From: Mycobacterium sp. GA-1199
GTDB taxonomy: Bacteria > Actinomycetota > Actinomycetes > Mycobacteriales > Mycobacteriaceae
Assembly: GCF_001500045.1 (NCBI RefSeq)
Contig: NZ_LQIX01000018.1
Location: 1 to 64,000, forward strand
Length of the DNA stretch: 64,000 nt
Direction of reading: 5' to 3'
The notes under the pieces are model-generated. The model worked only from the letters and a program-made list of their open reading frames with translations, ran no database searches and had not been told where the DNA came from. A program made the position numbers and the translations under genes. Below, piece after piece: positions 44,373-53,893 of the stretch (positions within the stretch are counted from its first letter, which is position 1; the number at the start of each line of letters is the position of its first letter).

Positions 44373-45281
44373 TCAGCGCCGGACGGGGCCGTCGACGGAA
44401 GATGCGCGCAGCGCGCGGACCTGACTGGCGAAGAAGCGCTGCGCCACAGAGGTATTCGGGGCGATCAGATCGAAAGCGTGGAACGCGCCCTCGGCGATCT
44501 CCTGGTGGACGTCGACACCGGCGTCCCGTAACCGCTGCACGTAGGCCCGGCATTCGTCGTAGAAGAGGTCGAGGGTCCCGACGCCGATCCACGCCGGGGC
44601 CAGCCCGGACAGGTCGGCGCGGCGCGCCGGGACCGCCGCCTCGGGGTCGGCGCCGGCGAGGTACCACTGCCATGCGATGCGGTTGTCGCGCGCCGTCCAC
44701 ATCACCCGGCGCCGCGAGTCCGCAGGAGTTCGATCGTCGAGCATCGGGTAGACCAGCATCTGCAGGGTGAGTTCGACGTCGCCGCGGTCATGGGCGCGCT
44801 GCGCCACCGCCGCGGCGAATCCGCCGCCCGCGCTGGCCCCGCCGACGGCGACCCGCGCCGGATCCACCCACGGCTGCCGGGTCAGCCATTGCAGTGCGGT
44901 GTAACAGTCTTCGAGCGGCGCCGGGTATGGATGCTCCGGCGCGAGGCGATGATCCACCGCGACGACCGCCACGTCGGTGAAGTTGGCCAGCTTCCTGCAG
45001 AACCGATCCTCCTGTGCCGCAGAGCCCATCACGGTTCCGCCGCCGTGGATCCACAACAGCGCCGGACCGGGCGTCGCGCTACCGCGCGGACGGTGAACAC
45101 GGACGGTGACGTCGGTGTTCACGCGGGCCACTTCGACGCCGCGCATCCGCCCCGTGCGCCCGGCAAGCGCCATCAACGCGCGCGGCAGAGTTAAGCCTCG
45201 GTGCAGGGCATAGCCTTTCGGCAGGATTCGGGCGACCCGTCGCAGTTCCGGGTCGATCTGTGCGTAGTCGATGTCACCCAC
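44373..45281 (-). CDS. Alpha/beta-hydrolase esterase/lipase, HSL (Lip) family
   Basis: 302 residues. The HSL oxyanion motif LLWIHGGGTVMGS, the nucleophile Ser in VGGASAGGGFA, Asp in GTLDLFYDE and His in GAFHAFD form the triad. DHRLAPEHPYPAPLED is the family signature. It hydrolyses short acyl esters, in mycobacteria often from lipids or xenobiotics. The GTG start overlaps the end of the amidohydrolase gene by 8 nt, so the amidohydrolase, esterase and Rieske genes form one minus-strand operon. Confidence 0.9.
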   Translation of the reverse strand: MGDIDYAQIDPELRRVARILPKGYALHRGLTLPRALMALAGRTGRMRGVEVARVNTDVTVRVHRPRGSATPGPALLWIHGGGTVMGSAAQEDRFCRKLANFTDVAVVAVDHRLAPEHPYPAPLEDCYTALQWLTRQPWVDPARVAVGGASAGGGFAAAVAQRAHDRGDVELTLQMLVYPMLDDRTPADSRRRVMWTARDNRIAWQWYLAGADPEAAVPARRADLSGLAPAWIGVGTLDLFYDECRAYVQRLRDAGVDVHQEIAEGAFHAFDLIAPNTSVAQRFFASQVRALRASSVDGPVRR

Positions 45282-47043
45282 TGGCCGCTACCGCCTCGGC
45301 CGGTGCCGGGATCGTCTGGCCGGCGCGCAGGAAGCTACCGGTCCGGACCGTGCCGACCAGCTCCGTTGGGACGCCGTCGCGCACGACCGTGCGGCCGGCG
45401 ACCAGCACCGCCGTGACCGCGTCGTCGTTGCGGTTGACCATGCGGCTCAGCCCCCCGTACTGATCGACGGTCTCCTCGGCGTAGGCGTCGAGCGATTCGT
45501 CCAGGTGCGCGGGGTCGATCACGGCCACGTCGGCGCGATCCCCGACCCGCAGATGGCCCGCGTCCAGCGAATACCAGTCGGCCAGTTCGCCCGTCAGTCG
45601 GTGCACGGCGTGCTCGACGGTCATGAACTCCGCACCGGCCTCGGCGCTCTGCTGGACATGGCGCAGCAGGCGCAGATTGCAGTTGTAGAAGGACATGTTG
45701 CGCAGGTGGGCACCGGCGTCGGAAAAACCGACCTGAATACCCGGATCGACGGCGAGTTTCTTCAGGATTCTGGGCCGGTGGTTGGAGATGACGGTGCGCC
45801 AGCGCAGGGCGCTGCCGTACCGGACCACGAGGTCGAGAAAGGCGTCGACGGGATGCAGACCGCGGTCCAAGCCGACCTGCCCGAAGGTTCTGCCGACCAA
45901 TGATTCGTCGGGGCAGGCGACGATGTCGGCGTCGAAGAAGTCCCGGTGCCAGGCCCCGATCTTGAACTTGTTGTCGTACTCCTTGCGGAACCGGAGTCGA
46001 TAGTCCTCGGCCTGTATGAGCTCGTTGCGTTCCACCTCGTCGCGCAGGTGCAGAGCCGCGGCGCCGGCGCCGAGCTCCTCGAAGATCACCAGATCGATGC
46101 CGTCGCCGTAGACCTCGAACGGCACCGGCAGGTGCTGCCACCGGAAGTCGCCGCCGAGCCCGTTGACGAATCGCGCCGCGCCGGTGAGGATCTTATGGCC
46201 GATCGGGTTCGACTTGGCGTCGGCGGCGGCCAGAAAGCTCATCTTCAACGGACGGCGCACCCCACCGATCGATCGCACGAGCTGTGCCGCCATCTTCAGC
46301 GGGTGCTGTATGTCGGGTCCGCTCTGCAGCACCCGGCCGCGCCGGCGCACCAGCCGGGTGAGCCGACGCATCTCCCGCCGTTTCACGTAGGTCGACGGCA
46401 GCGTGCGGGAGCGGCAGACATCGCCGTCGAGCCGGTCGAACAGCAGCTGTTGGGAGGACAGGCCGATAAAGCCGGCGTCGAGCGCCTCGGTGAGCCACCG
46501 TTCCATCTGCGCGAGTTCGGCCTTCGTCGGCTGATCGTCGTACGTTGTCGCGCGCTCGAGCCCCATGACGGCGGTGCGCATGTCGGAGTGGCCGATGAAC
46601 GCCGTGATATTCGGCCCGAGGGGCCGCGCCTCCAGGGCCCGGGCGTACTCCTCGGCGGTGGACCAGGTCTTATGCCGATCGATGGCGGCGATGACGTGCT
46701 CGCGCGGTATCGCCTCCACCCGGCCGAACAGATCACCCGCGTCGACGCCGCCGACATGCACCGTCGACAGCGAGCACGATCCGACCACCACCGTGGTCAC
46801 GCCGTGGCGAAGCGACTCGGTCAGGCCCGGACCGTTGAGCACCTCGACGTCGTAATGGGTGTGAATGTCGATGAACCCGGGCAGAACCCACTTCCCCCAC
46901 GCGTCGATCTCCTCGACGCCGCCGATCGGTTCGTCGGTTACCACGGCGACATGGCCGTCGCGGATGCCGAGGTTGCGGATAGCCGACGGACCGCCTGTTC
47001 CGTCGAAGTACCGGCCGTTCTTGATCACCACGTCGAAGCTCAT
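45274..47043 (-). CDS. D-aminoacylase-like metal-dependent amidohydrolase
   Basis: 589 residues of the N-acyl-D-amino-acid deacylase group. The N-terminal beta-barrel precedes the metal motif PGFIDIHTHYD (HxH), and the TIM barrel contains GHSDMRTAVMG, VISNHRPRIL and the late metal Asp in GFSDAGAHLRNMSFYN. The C-terminus has GRTVVRDGV. Mycobacteria carry several such proteins of unknown substrate. The ATG at 47041-47043 is used; another lies six codons upstream. It is the first gene of the amidohydrolase-esterase-Rieske operon and divergent from the epoxide-hydrolase-like gene. Confidence 0.88.
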   Translation of the reverse strand: MSFDVVIKNGRYFDGTGGPSAIRNLGIRDGHVAVVTDEPIGGVEEIDAWGKWVLPGFIDIHTHYDVEVLNGPGLTESLRHGVTTVVVGSCSLSTVHVGGVDAGDLFGRVEAIPREHVIAAIDRHKTWSTAEEYARALEARPLGPNITAFIGHSDMRTAVMGLERATTYDDQPTKAELAQMERWLTEALDAGFIGLSSQQLLFDRLDGDVCRSRTLPSTYVKRREMRRLTRLVRRRGRVLQSGPDIQHPLKMAAQLVRSIGGVRRPLKMSFLAAADAKSNPIGHKILTGAARFVNGLGGDFRWQHLPVPFEVYGDGIDLVIFEELGAGAAALHLRDEVERNELIQAEDYRLRFRKEYDNKFKIGAWHRDFFDADIVACPDESLVGRTFGQVGLDRGLHPVDAFLDLVVRYGSALRWRTVISNHRPRILKKLAVDPGIQVGFSDAGAHLRNMSFYNCNLRLLRHVQQSAEAGAEFMTVEHAVHRLTGELADWYSLDAGHLRVGDRADVAVIDPAHLDESLDAYAEETVDQYGGLSRMVNRNDDAVTAVLVAGRTVVRDGVPTELVGTVRTGSFLRAGQTIPAPAEAVAASG

Positions 47044-47113
47044 CGAGCCTGTGCTCCTCATCGCCGATCGTCACCCCACACAATACAGATGTGGATTAAT
47101 GTATGGTCACGAA

Positions 47114-48013
47114 ATGACCGATCCGGAACTCATCGAGTTCGATCTCCCGCGGCTGCGGATGAGCGCGCTCAGCTGGGGACCCGCGGACGGAAGGCCGGCC
47201 ATCTGCGTGCACGGCTTCCCGGACAGTGCCTACAGCTGGAGGACGCTCGCACCGATACTGGTGGACAACGGCTTTCGCGTGATCGCCCCGTTCACCCGTG
47301 GCTACGCCCCGACGGGGCCGGCCCCCGACGGTGACTACCACCTGGGCGCGCTGATGTGCGACATGGTCGACCTGCACGCGCACCTCGGCCGACCGGCCGA
47401 CGCGGTGCTGATCGGCCACGATTGGGGCGCGTTCACCGCCGGCGGGCTCGCCGCGTACCCGGGGTCCCCGTTCGCCGCGCATGTCGTGATGTCGGTACCT
47501 CCGCTCGCGGCGATGGACAACTCGCGGCGCGGGCTGGGCCAGAATCTGCGGATGGCCGCGATCCAACTGCGCCGCAGCTGGTACGTGCTGTTCTTCCAGT
47601 TGCCGTTCGTGCCGGAGCGGGTGCTGCACCGGGTGATCCCCCGACTCTGGAAGGATTGGTCGCCACCAGGGGTGGACGTGCGCGACGGTGTCGCAGCGAC
47701 GCTGGACGCGCTGCCCTCGCTCGCCCACCGCAAGGCAGCGGTGTCGTACTACCGGTCCATGGTTCGATTCACCCGTCCCGCAGCGCAATACGCGGGCCTG
47801 CACCGGTTCCGGTTCAAGCTGCCCAGCCATCCGGTGCTCGTACTCCAGGGTGAACAGGACGGCGCGGTCCAGCCCGGTTATTTCGACGGGGTCATCGACG
47901 CGCTCCCGCCGGGTAGCCGGGTGCGCACGATTCCCGGTGCCGGACACTTCTTGCAGGTCGATCAGCCCCGAGTGGTCGGCAGCGCCATCCTCGAGTACCT
48001 CAAGGTCGGCTGA
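47114..48013 (+). CDS. Alpha/beta-hydrolase, epoxide-hydrolase/haloalkane-dehalogenase-like
   Basis: 299 residues. CVHGFPDSAYSWR is the HGxP motif of epoxide hydrolases and GHDWGAFTAGG carries an Asp nucleophile instead of Ser. The acid is probably in VLQGEQDGAV and the His in GAGHFLQVDQP. Such enzymes open epoxides or cleave C-halogen bonds. ATG at 47114; another in-frame ATG lies five codons upstream. Seventy nt separate it from the divergent amidohydrolase. Its last 14 nt overlap the end of the monooxygenase gene on the other strand. Confidence 0.87.
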   Translation: MTDPELIEFDLPRLRMSALSWGPADGRPAICVHGFPDSAYSWRTLAPILVDNGFRVIAPFTRGYAPTGPAPDGDYHLGALMCDMVDLHAHLGRPADAVLIGHDWGAFTAGGLAAYPGSPFAAHVVMSVPPLAAMDNSRRGLGQNLRMAAIQLRRSWYVLFFQLPFVPERVLHRVIPRLWKDWSPPGVDVRDGVAATLDALPSLAHRKAAVSYYRSMVRFTRPAAQYAGLHRFRFKLPSHPVLVLQGEQDGAVQPGYFDGVIDALPPGSRVRTIPGAGHFLQVDQPRVVGSAILEYLKVG

Positions 48014-49973
48014 GTTCAGCGGTCCTGTCCGAGCTCCGCAGTTCGTAGTCGTCTGGATCGGGGTGGCTCGTCCATCGCCAGTAGTCGAAGATGCGGAACC
48101 CGTAGAGAGTGGGCAACCCACCCGACGAGTTCTTGTAGTAGCTGCTCGAGATTGCCGGGTGGCTGTAGACCATCTGGCTGAGACGTTCCTGGTTGCGACG
48201 GTCGTAGTCGGCGCAGACGTCCGCCCGCGGCATCGCCGAGTCGTACCCGCCGGCCAGCAGCATGTCGATGCAGCCCATGATGTAGCGCATCTGGCACTCC
48301 GAGTTGTAGATGATGCTGGCGCCGTTGACGCCGTTGGTACCCGGGCCGTACATGCAGTAGAAGTTCGGGAATCCCGGCACCGTGACGCCCAGATACGCGT
48401 ACGGCGAATCACCCCAGGCCCTGTTGAGTTCGATCCCGTCGAGACCGCGCACGTCGATCGGGCCGAGCTGATGGTTGACATCGAAACCGGTGGCCCACAC
48501 CAGCACATCGGCGCGGCGGTGCACGCCGTCGACGGTGATGACGCCGTCGGACGTGATCTCGGCGATGCCGTCGGTGACCAACTCGACATCGTCGCGCTGC
48601 AGCGTGGTGAGCCAGGTTCCGTTGTCCTGCAACGTCCGTTTGCCCATCGGCGGGTATTTGGGTGTGACCTTCTCCAGCAGGTCCTCGTCGGTGCAGAAGT
48701 TGCGCATCCACGCAATGAACATCTCGCGGATGGCGTGGTTGGACGCGTTGCACGACAAGCCGCCGTTGTCCCAGTGCGGGTCGATGCGGACCTGTTCGTC
48801 GAGCGCGTCGGCGATCGGCCACCACGACACGAACCGCAGCCACCGCGCGTAATACGGCAGGTGCCGCATCGCCCACCGGGCCCCGTCGGGAACGACGTCG
48901 TGGTACATCGGGTTGGGCGCCATCCACTGCGGGGTGCGCTGATAGACGTCGACATGCTCAGTCAGGTCCGCGATCGCGGGCACGAGTTGAAACCCGCTGG
49001 CGCCGGCGCCGATGACGGCGACCCGCTTGCCTCTCAGATCGACGTCGTCACGCCAGTCGGCGGTGTGGAAGGACGGTCCGCTGAAGGTGTTGGCGCCCTT
49101 GATGTCTGGGATCACCGGGTTGCTGAACTGGCCGACGGCGCAGATCACGGCGCGTGAGGTCAGCTCGTCGGTTCGCCCGTCGGCGCCGCGAATCCTGACC
49201 CGCCAGGATGCCGAGTTCTCGTCCCACGTCGCGCCGGTGACCGCGGTGTCGAAGCGCACGTGCGGCACGACGCCGTACTTGTCGGCGACGTTCTGCAGAT
49301 ACTGCAGGATCTCGGGTTGTTCGGCGTAGTAGTGCCGCCAGTGGTCGGTCGGTTCGAACGAATAGGTGTAGTACTGGCTGGCGATGTCCACACGGCAGCC
49401 CGGATACCGGTTGGCCAGCCAGGTGCCGCCGACCGCGGACCGCTTCTCGACGATCGTGAACGGCACACCGGCGGCCTTGAGTTTGATGCCGGCCAGCAGT
49501 CCGGCTTCACCGCAGCCGATGACGACGACCGGAAAGTCGTGGCGCTGCTGCGCGGTCGATGCCAGCACCGGTCCACACTGATCGGCGTCGGTGAAACGCA
49601 GGTCCGCGGCGACGTAGTCGACGAACTCCTCGGTCACCGTCCCCGCCGAGATCACGTTGAGCATCACCCGCATCTGCTCGGCGTCCGGCACGAACGGCGC
49701 GGGGCATCCGCGGTCTCGGTAGTCGCGGATCACCTCGACGGCGCGGTCCCGCACCTTCTGCTTGTCGGGTTCGCTCATCGCACCCTGCAGGTCCATCGCG
49801 ATGAGTGCATAGGGGCCGGGCATTTCGTCGAGCACGCCCATGTCGCCGGTCATGTGGACCATCGACATCAGCAGGGACGGGACGCTCGCGTCGGCGACGG
49901 CGGCCCGGATCACGTCGTCCGGGTCGTCGAAGGCCTGGCCGAGCAGAGCATCACATTCCGCCAATCGGCCCAT
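48000..49973 (-). CDS. Baeyer-Villiger flavin monooxygenase, HAPMO-like with N-terminal extension
   Basis: 657 residues. An approximately 145-residue N-terminal domain precedes the FAD motif VVVIGCGEAGLLAG; the same layout is known in 4-hydroxyacetophenone monooxygenase. The BVMO fingerprint FSGPSFHTADW, the NADPH motif VAVIGAGASGFQ and the late ATGFD motif (WATGFDVN) follow. It should insert oxygen next to a ketone using NADPH. The ATG at 49971-49973 has no ribosome site. It is divergent from the PF10118 gene with 75 nt between starts, so they may share control by the nearby TetR protein. Confidence 0.92.
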   Translation of the reverse strand: MGRLAECDALLGQAFDDPDDVIRAAVADASVPSLLMSMVHMTGDMGVLDEMPGPYALIAMDLQGAMSEPDKQKVRDRAVEVIRDYRDRGCPAPFVPDAEQMRVMLNVISAGTVTEEFVDYVAADLRFTDADQCGPVLASTAQQRHDFPVVVIGCGEAGLLAGIKLKAAGVPFTIVEKRSAVGGTWLANRYPGCRVDIASQYYTYSFEPTDHWRHYYAEQPEILQYLQNVADKYGVVPHVRFDTAVTGATWDENSASWRVRIRGADGRTDELTSRAVICAVGQFSNPVIPDIKGANTFSGPSFHTADWRDDVDLRGKRVAVIGAGASGFQLVPAIADLTEHVDVYQRTPQWMAPNPMYHDVVPDGARWAMRHLPYYARWLRFVSWWPIADALDEQVRIDPHWDNGGLSCNASNHAIREMFIAWMRNFCTDEDLLEKVTPKYPPMGKRTLQDNGTWLTTLQRDDVELVTDGIAEITSDGVITVDGVHRRADVLVWATGFDVNHQLGPIDVRGLDGIELNRAWGDSPYAYLGVTVPGFPNFYCMYGPGTNGVNGASIIYNSECQMRYIMGCIDMLLAGGYDSAMPRADVCADYDRRNQERLSQMVYSHPAISSSYYKNSSGGLPTLYGFRIFDYWRWTSHPDPDDYELRSSDRTAELSRP

Positions 49974-50048
49974 TCGCGAAGAATACACAATTCGCAAGAC
50001 GTATGGTCTGATTTGATCGATCCACTCGACGAGAGGAGTCCGTCGACG

Positions 50049-50987
50049 ATGTCCAACCTGAAGATGCGGCGCGTCCGATTCGATCTCGGCGGCGACGACG
50101 TGCCGTTCAACTGGAACCCGCAGCGGCCGGCGTTCGCGATGCAGTGCAATTTGATCACCTTCTTTGCACCCGGCTTCGAGAAGTTCATCGTCGACGCGAC
50201 CCGCGAAGCGATCCCGCTGATGCGCGACCCGCGACAAGCCGAAGAGGCGAACGCCTACCTTCGGCAGGAGGCACAACACTCGGCGGCGCACATGAGCCAC
50301 TTCCGTGCACTGGTCCGGCGCTGGCCGGGCCTGCAGGAGACGATGGACGAGGTGATCGCCTCCTACGACCGCCTCACTGCCACAAAACCTTTGGCGTGGC
50401 GGCTCGCGTACACCGCGGTGATCGAAAACACCTTCACGCCCTACTTCAAGGTGTTCCTCGACCACGAGGACAAGCTGTTCGCACCGGGCGACGAACGCGT
50501 CGCATCGCTGTTCCTCTGGCATTTCGTCGAGGAGATCGAGCATCGCAGCTCCGCGCTGATGGTGTACAACGCCGTACACGGCGACTTTCTCTATCGCGCC
50601 AGGACGATCGGCTCCGTCGCCGTGCACCTCGGCGAGATCGCCGGGATCGTCTCTCGCGGGTTCCAAAAGCATGTCCCGGCAGCCGACGGCGGCCACTACG
50701 GCCGCCTGCTGCCCGACCGAATGACACCGCCGTCCTTGCTCGCGGCGGCTCGCGCCGCCCGACAAATGACCGAGCCCGGGCAGGCCACCTACGCCGGCGT
50801 CCCGAGGAAGGAGATGATCGCGATGCTGACCGGCCTGGTCCGATCCCAGGGGCCGAACCATGACCCGACCTACGAGAATCTGCCGCCGTTCGCGGAACGC
50901 TGGTGCGACAGATACGACGAGGAGCCGAAGAGCGCCGCCCACTGGTACTCGGTCGGCATGGCCGGTGTTGGCGAACCCCGCCGCTAG
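50049..50987 (+). CDS. PF10118 predicted metal-dependent hydrolase (ferritin-like helical)
   Basis: 312 residues, mainly helical. Carboxylate/His motifs EEANAYLRQEAQHSAAHMSHF near residue 60 and LWHFVEEIEHRSSALM near residue 160 resemble a di-iron four-helix site. Proteins of this family are common near mycobacterial monooxygenase and TetR genes, but the reaction is unproven. The ATG at 50049 has AGGAG about 10 nt upstream. The TetR gene follows 35 nt later on the same strand. Confidence 0.82.
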   Translation: MSNLKMRRVRFDLGGDDVPFNWNPQRPAFAMQCNLITFFAPGFEKFIVDATREAIPLMRDPRQAEEANAYLRQEAQHSAAHMSHFRALVRRWPGLQETMDEVIASYDRLTATKPLAWRLAYTAVIENTFTPYFKVFLDHEDKLFAPGDERVASLFLWHFVEEIEHRSSALMVYNAVHGDFLYRARTIGSVAVHLGEIAGIVSRGFQKHVPAADGGHYGRLLPDRMTPPSLLAAARAARQMTEPGQATYAGVPRKEMIAMLTGLVRSQGPNHDPTYENLPPFAERWCDRYDEEPKSAAHWYSVGMAGVGEPRR

Positions 50988-51022
50988 GATCGCAACATGC
51001 AGGGCGCGGAGGTGGGCGACTA

Positions 51023-51694
51023 GTGGCGCGGCGCCATGGCTGGTCGGGCAACACACCCGCCTCTGACGAGGAGGCGATCAGCCGCATCCTCGATGCCGCC
51101 GACGAGATCATCGCCGAGCGCGGCTCGGCGATGCGGATCGCCGACGTCGCGCGGTCGCTGGGGGTGACCCGGCAGACGGTGTACCGCTACTTCCCGGGCA
51201 CCGAGGCGCTCCTACTGGCCACAGTGATGCGCTCCGGCGACGGCTTCCTCGATCAGTTGGCCCATCACGTGGGCGACGAAACCGACGCGGTCACCGCCGT
51301 AGTCGAGGGGCTGGCGTTCGCGATCGAGAACCTGTCCCGCGACGATCGCATCATCTACATCCTGAGTAAAAGGTCCCGCGGTGAGCTCGCACCGTCGCTG
51401 TCGTCCGACACCGCACTGGCCTTCAGCCGATCGATGCTGCACCGGTACGAGGTGGACTGGGACGCAAACGGGTTCGATGAAGAGGCGCTCGGCGAGCTCG
51501 CCGAGTTCTTGCTGCGGATCCTGTACTCGTATCTCGTCGACACCAACAAGAAACACCCCACCGGCGCCGAACTGCGCACATTCCTCGCGCGCTGGGTGGG
51601 CCCCGCCGTCATCTACCCGCGGTTTGCGGTGGCCATGGAGTCGGTCACCAAGGTCGCTGTCCCGCAGCGTCCCGACCGCCGATCCGCGTCATAA
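51023..51694 (+). CDS. TetR-family transcriptional regulator
   Basis: 223 residues. The N-terminal helix-turn-helix (ISRILDAADEIIAERG then IADVARSLGVTRQTVYRYF) is the TetR DNA-binding domain; the C-terminal ligand domain is specific to this protein. The GTG at 51023 is chosen for the GGAGG about 11 nt upstream. Position suggests control of the PF10118 gene and the divergent monooxygenase. Confidence 0.88.
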   Translation: MARRHGWSGNTPASDEEAISRILDAADEIIAERGSAMRIADVARSLGVTRQTVYRYFPGTEALLLATVMRSGDGFLDQLAHHVGDETDAVTAVVEGLAFAIENLSRDDRIIYILSKRSRGELAPSLSSDTALAFSRSMLHRYEVDWDANGFDEEALGELAEFLLRILYSYLVDTNKKHPTGAELRTFLARWVGPAVIYPRFAVAMESVTKVAVPQRPDRRSAS

Positions 51695-51728
51695 CCGGTT
51701 CGATAGGACCGCCCAAGACCCCAGACCG

Positions 51729-53237
51729 TCACCGAGATCGCGGGACGAAACTGCCGTGGAAGCCCTGCGGGATGTGGTGGCGAAGGTTGGCGGCGGCGAT
51801 CGGGCCGGCGGCGATGTCGGCGGCGTCGAAGATCACCAGGCGTGACGTATGCGTCCGCGCCTGGTACTCGACGGAGAGCACCCATCCGTCATCCTCGGCG
51901 GTGGCGTGGGGCTTGGCGGCGAATACCGGCTCGCAGAAGCTGTTTCCGGCCTCGGGGGTGGTGTACGTCGCGACGGAATTGTCTCTCAGATCGAGTCTGG
52001 TGATCGAGTCGTAGAACGAGACGAGATGGTGGCGCGTGTTGAGGTACACATACCGGTGCTTGCAACCCTCGAATGCGTCGTTGTGCCGAGGGAATTCGCA
52101 GGGCAGCCCCGACAGCGGTTCGGCCAGGACACGTCCCGACCGTGTGATGCGGTATCGCATAAACGTCGATGGTGCGTCATCGAGCGGCGCGACGTGGAAT
52201 CGGTTGAGCCGCCCCAAGAGTCGCCCGTCGTCGTACGTGATCGCGTCGATGACGATGTCGCCATCGTCGTCGTAGGCGTTGCTGAGGTGGAACATCAAAA
52301 CGGGGTCATATTCGATGGTGCGAATTTTGCCGCCATCTCGCGGCACCAAGACGAACACGCTGCCCCGCTCGGGCCGGTACCGCATCGCGTCGCCCATCGG
52401 TTTGAGCCCCAACAGCACCGGCAGGGCCGCCGGGATGATCGGTGACACCACGAACACCAGATGGCTCTGTGTCAGCGCGAAGTCGTGCACCATGGCGACG
52501 TAAGGCAGTCGCGCCGAGCGGAAGTGCTTCAGCCGGCCCGTCGGGTCGGTGCGATAGACCCGTAAGTGCGGGCGCGGGATGAACTCGACGCCGAAGTTGA
52601 ACATCTCGCGGGTTGCCGGGCAGAGGCACGGATGCGCCGAATATGATCCCACCCAACGCAATTCCCGACCGAACCGGCGGACGCCGATGGTTTCCAATGT
52701 CTGCGGGTTGATTTCGTGCGGCGGTCCGCCTTCCCACAGCGCGAACAGCCGACCGGCGTGTTCAACGACATTGGTGTTGGCCAGGTTCGGTGGAAGACGA
52801 CCGATGTTGGACTTGATGCCACCGGGCGCGGCAGTGCCCATATGGTTCAACCCGGTCCTGCCCAGATAGTGGTTGGTCCGCACGTAGCGGTTCATGTAGC
52901 GGACCGAGCCGTCGGCGATGGTGAAGGCCGAGAGCATGCCGTCGCCGTCGAAGAGGTGGTGCAGAGGTCGACCGCTATGGTCCTGCCAGCGGCCGGGTCC
53001 GTTGCGGTACAGAGTCCCGTCGAGATCGGGCGGAATGGTCCCGTCGATGTCGTCGACCCGGTAGTCGTATTCGGCCAGCTGCGGCTCGCTCACTCCGAGG
53101 CTTCTGACGTCGGCATCGCTGAGCGTCGCGAGCTGGGCCATCAGCTGGTCGCGCTCGCTGACCGGCAGAGTCCCAAGATAGCGGTGGAGTTCGGGGAGGT
53201 CGGGCCCATCGGTCGCGATGATCGGAGTCTGAGTCAC
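51729..53237 (-). CDS. Carotenoid cleavage oxygenase (retinal pigment epithelial membrane protein family)
   Basis: 502 residues, the length of the mycobacterial carotenoid oxygenases. Four iron-binding His are visible, in SYSAHPCLCP, MVHDFALTQ, LMFHLSNAYDD and the C-terminal PQGFHGSFVP. GTLYRNGPGRW and HLFDGDGML are the conserved N-terminal motifs. It should cleave a conjugated double bond of a carotenoid, apocarotenoid or stilbene. The GTG start has AGGAG 9 nt upstream. It is divergent from a TetR gene with an operator-like palindrome between. Confidence 0.92.
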   Translation of the reverse strand: MTQTPIIATDGPDLPELHRYLGTLPVSERDQLMAQLATLSDADVRSLGVSEPQLAEYDYRVDDIDGTIPPDLDGTLYRNGPGRWQDHSGRPLHHLFDGDGMLSAFTIADGSVRYMNRYVRTNHYLGRTGLNHMGTAAPGGIKSNIGRLPPNLANTNVVEHAGRLFALWEGGPPHEINPQTLETIGVRRFGRELRWVGSYSAHPCLCPATREMFNFGVEFIPRPHLRVYRTDPTGRLKHFRSARLPYVAMVHDFALTQSHLVFVVSPIIPAALPVLLGLKPMGDAMRYRPERGSVFVLVPRDGGKIRTIEYDPVLMFHLSNAYDDDGDIVIDAITYDDGRLLGRLNRFHVAPLDDAPSTFMRYRITRSGRVLAEPLSGLPCEFPRHNDAFEGCKHRYVYLNTRHHLVSFYDSITRLDLRDNSVATYTTPEAGNSFCEPVFAAKPHATAEDDGWVLSVEYQARTHTSRLVIFDAADIAAGPIAAANLRHHIPQGFHGSFVPRSR

Positions 53238-53254
53238 CGGGCATGCTCCTCTTC

Positions 53255-53280
53255 TGAGACTAATTCGTAATCTAGTCTCA
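53255..53280. promoter_or_regulatory. Candidate TetR operator between the carotenoid oxygenase and its divergent regulator
   Basis: A perfect inverted repeat TGAGACTA - 10 nt - TAGTCTCA lies 18 nt upstream of the oxygenase start and 41 nt before the tetR start. Size and location fit an operator controlling both genes. Confidence 0.6.
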
Positions 53281-53320
53281 GTTTGGGTGGGAAAGCAATG
53301 GTGCTGCGGTAGAAAGAGTC

Positions 53321-53893
53321 GTGGCCAAGACTCGTTCGTCGTCACAACTGGTGCGGGCCGCGCTGGAGATGATCAGCGAAAGCGGTCTGGATCGGCTGAC
53401 CTTGAGCCAGGTCGCCGAGCGGGCCGGCGTGTCGCGGGCCACCGCCTACCGCGAGTTCGGCGACAAGGACGGACTGCTGGGCGCGATCGCCGAGCAGGAG
53501 ATCGGCGCGATGATCGCCGCGACGCTCGCGGCCTTCGACCCCCAGGCCGACCCCACCGCGCAGACGGCGGCTGTCGTCACCACCACGCTGCGGTATCTCC
53601 GCAATCACAAGGCGTTCGTCTACATTCGCGACCACGAACCGCACTGGCTGCTGTATGCCGGGCTGCCTGTCGGCAACGATCGAATGAACCTGGTGCAGAC
53701 GGTGGCGGCGATGGTCGCCCAGGCGATACCGAGTTCAGATCAACTCGCTTTGAGCCCACTCGGCGCTGCCGAAGTCGTCGTGCGGACGGTCCTGTCCCAC
53801 ACTCTGATCGAGGACAGTGCGCTGACCGACAAGGAAGTGGCCGAGGTGGTCAGCCGGGCGATCACGCGGTCGTCGGGCTTACCCGGCGGATAG
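53321..53893 (+). CDS. TetR-family regulator, divergent from the carotenoid oxygenase
   Basis: 190 residues. The HTH reads LTLSQVAERAGVSRATAYREFGDKDGLLGAIA, a standard TetR recognition region; the rest is helical with no recognised ligand motif. The GTG start at 53321 lies 83 nt from the oxygenase start. It most likely represses the carotenoid oxygenase and itself through the palindrome in between, with an apocarotenoid or related lipid as possible inducer (inference from layout only). Confidence 0.9.
   Translation: MAKTRSSSQLVRAALEMISESGLDRLTLSQVAERAGVSRATAYREFGDKDGLLGAIAEQEIGAMIAATLAAFDPQADPTAQTAAVVTTTLRYLRNHKAFVYIRDHEPHWLLYAGLPVGNDRMNLVQTVAAMVAQAIPSSDQLALSPLGAAEVVVRTVLSHTLIEDSALTDKEVAEVVSRAITRSSGLPGG

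Noticed and set aside
48000..51056. A 1018-residue monooxygenase fusion
   Set aside because: The first 361 residues are the antisense of the PF10118 gene; the BVMO N-terminal domain begins at the ATG at 49973.
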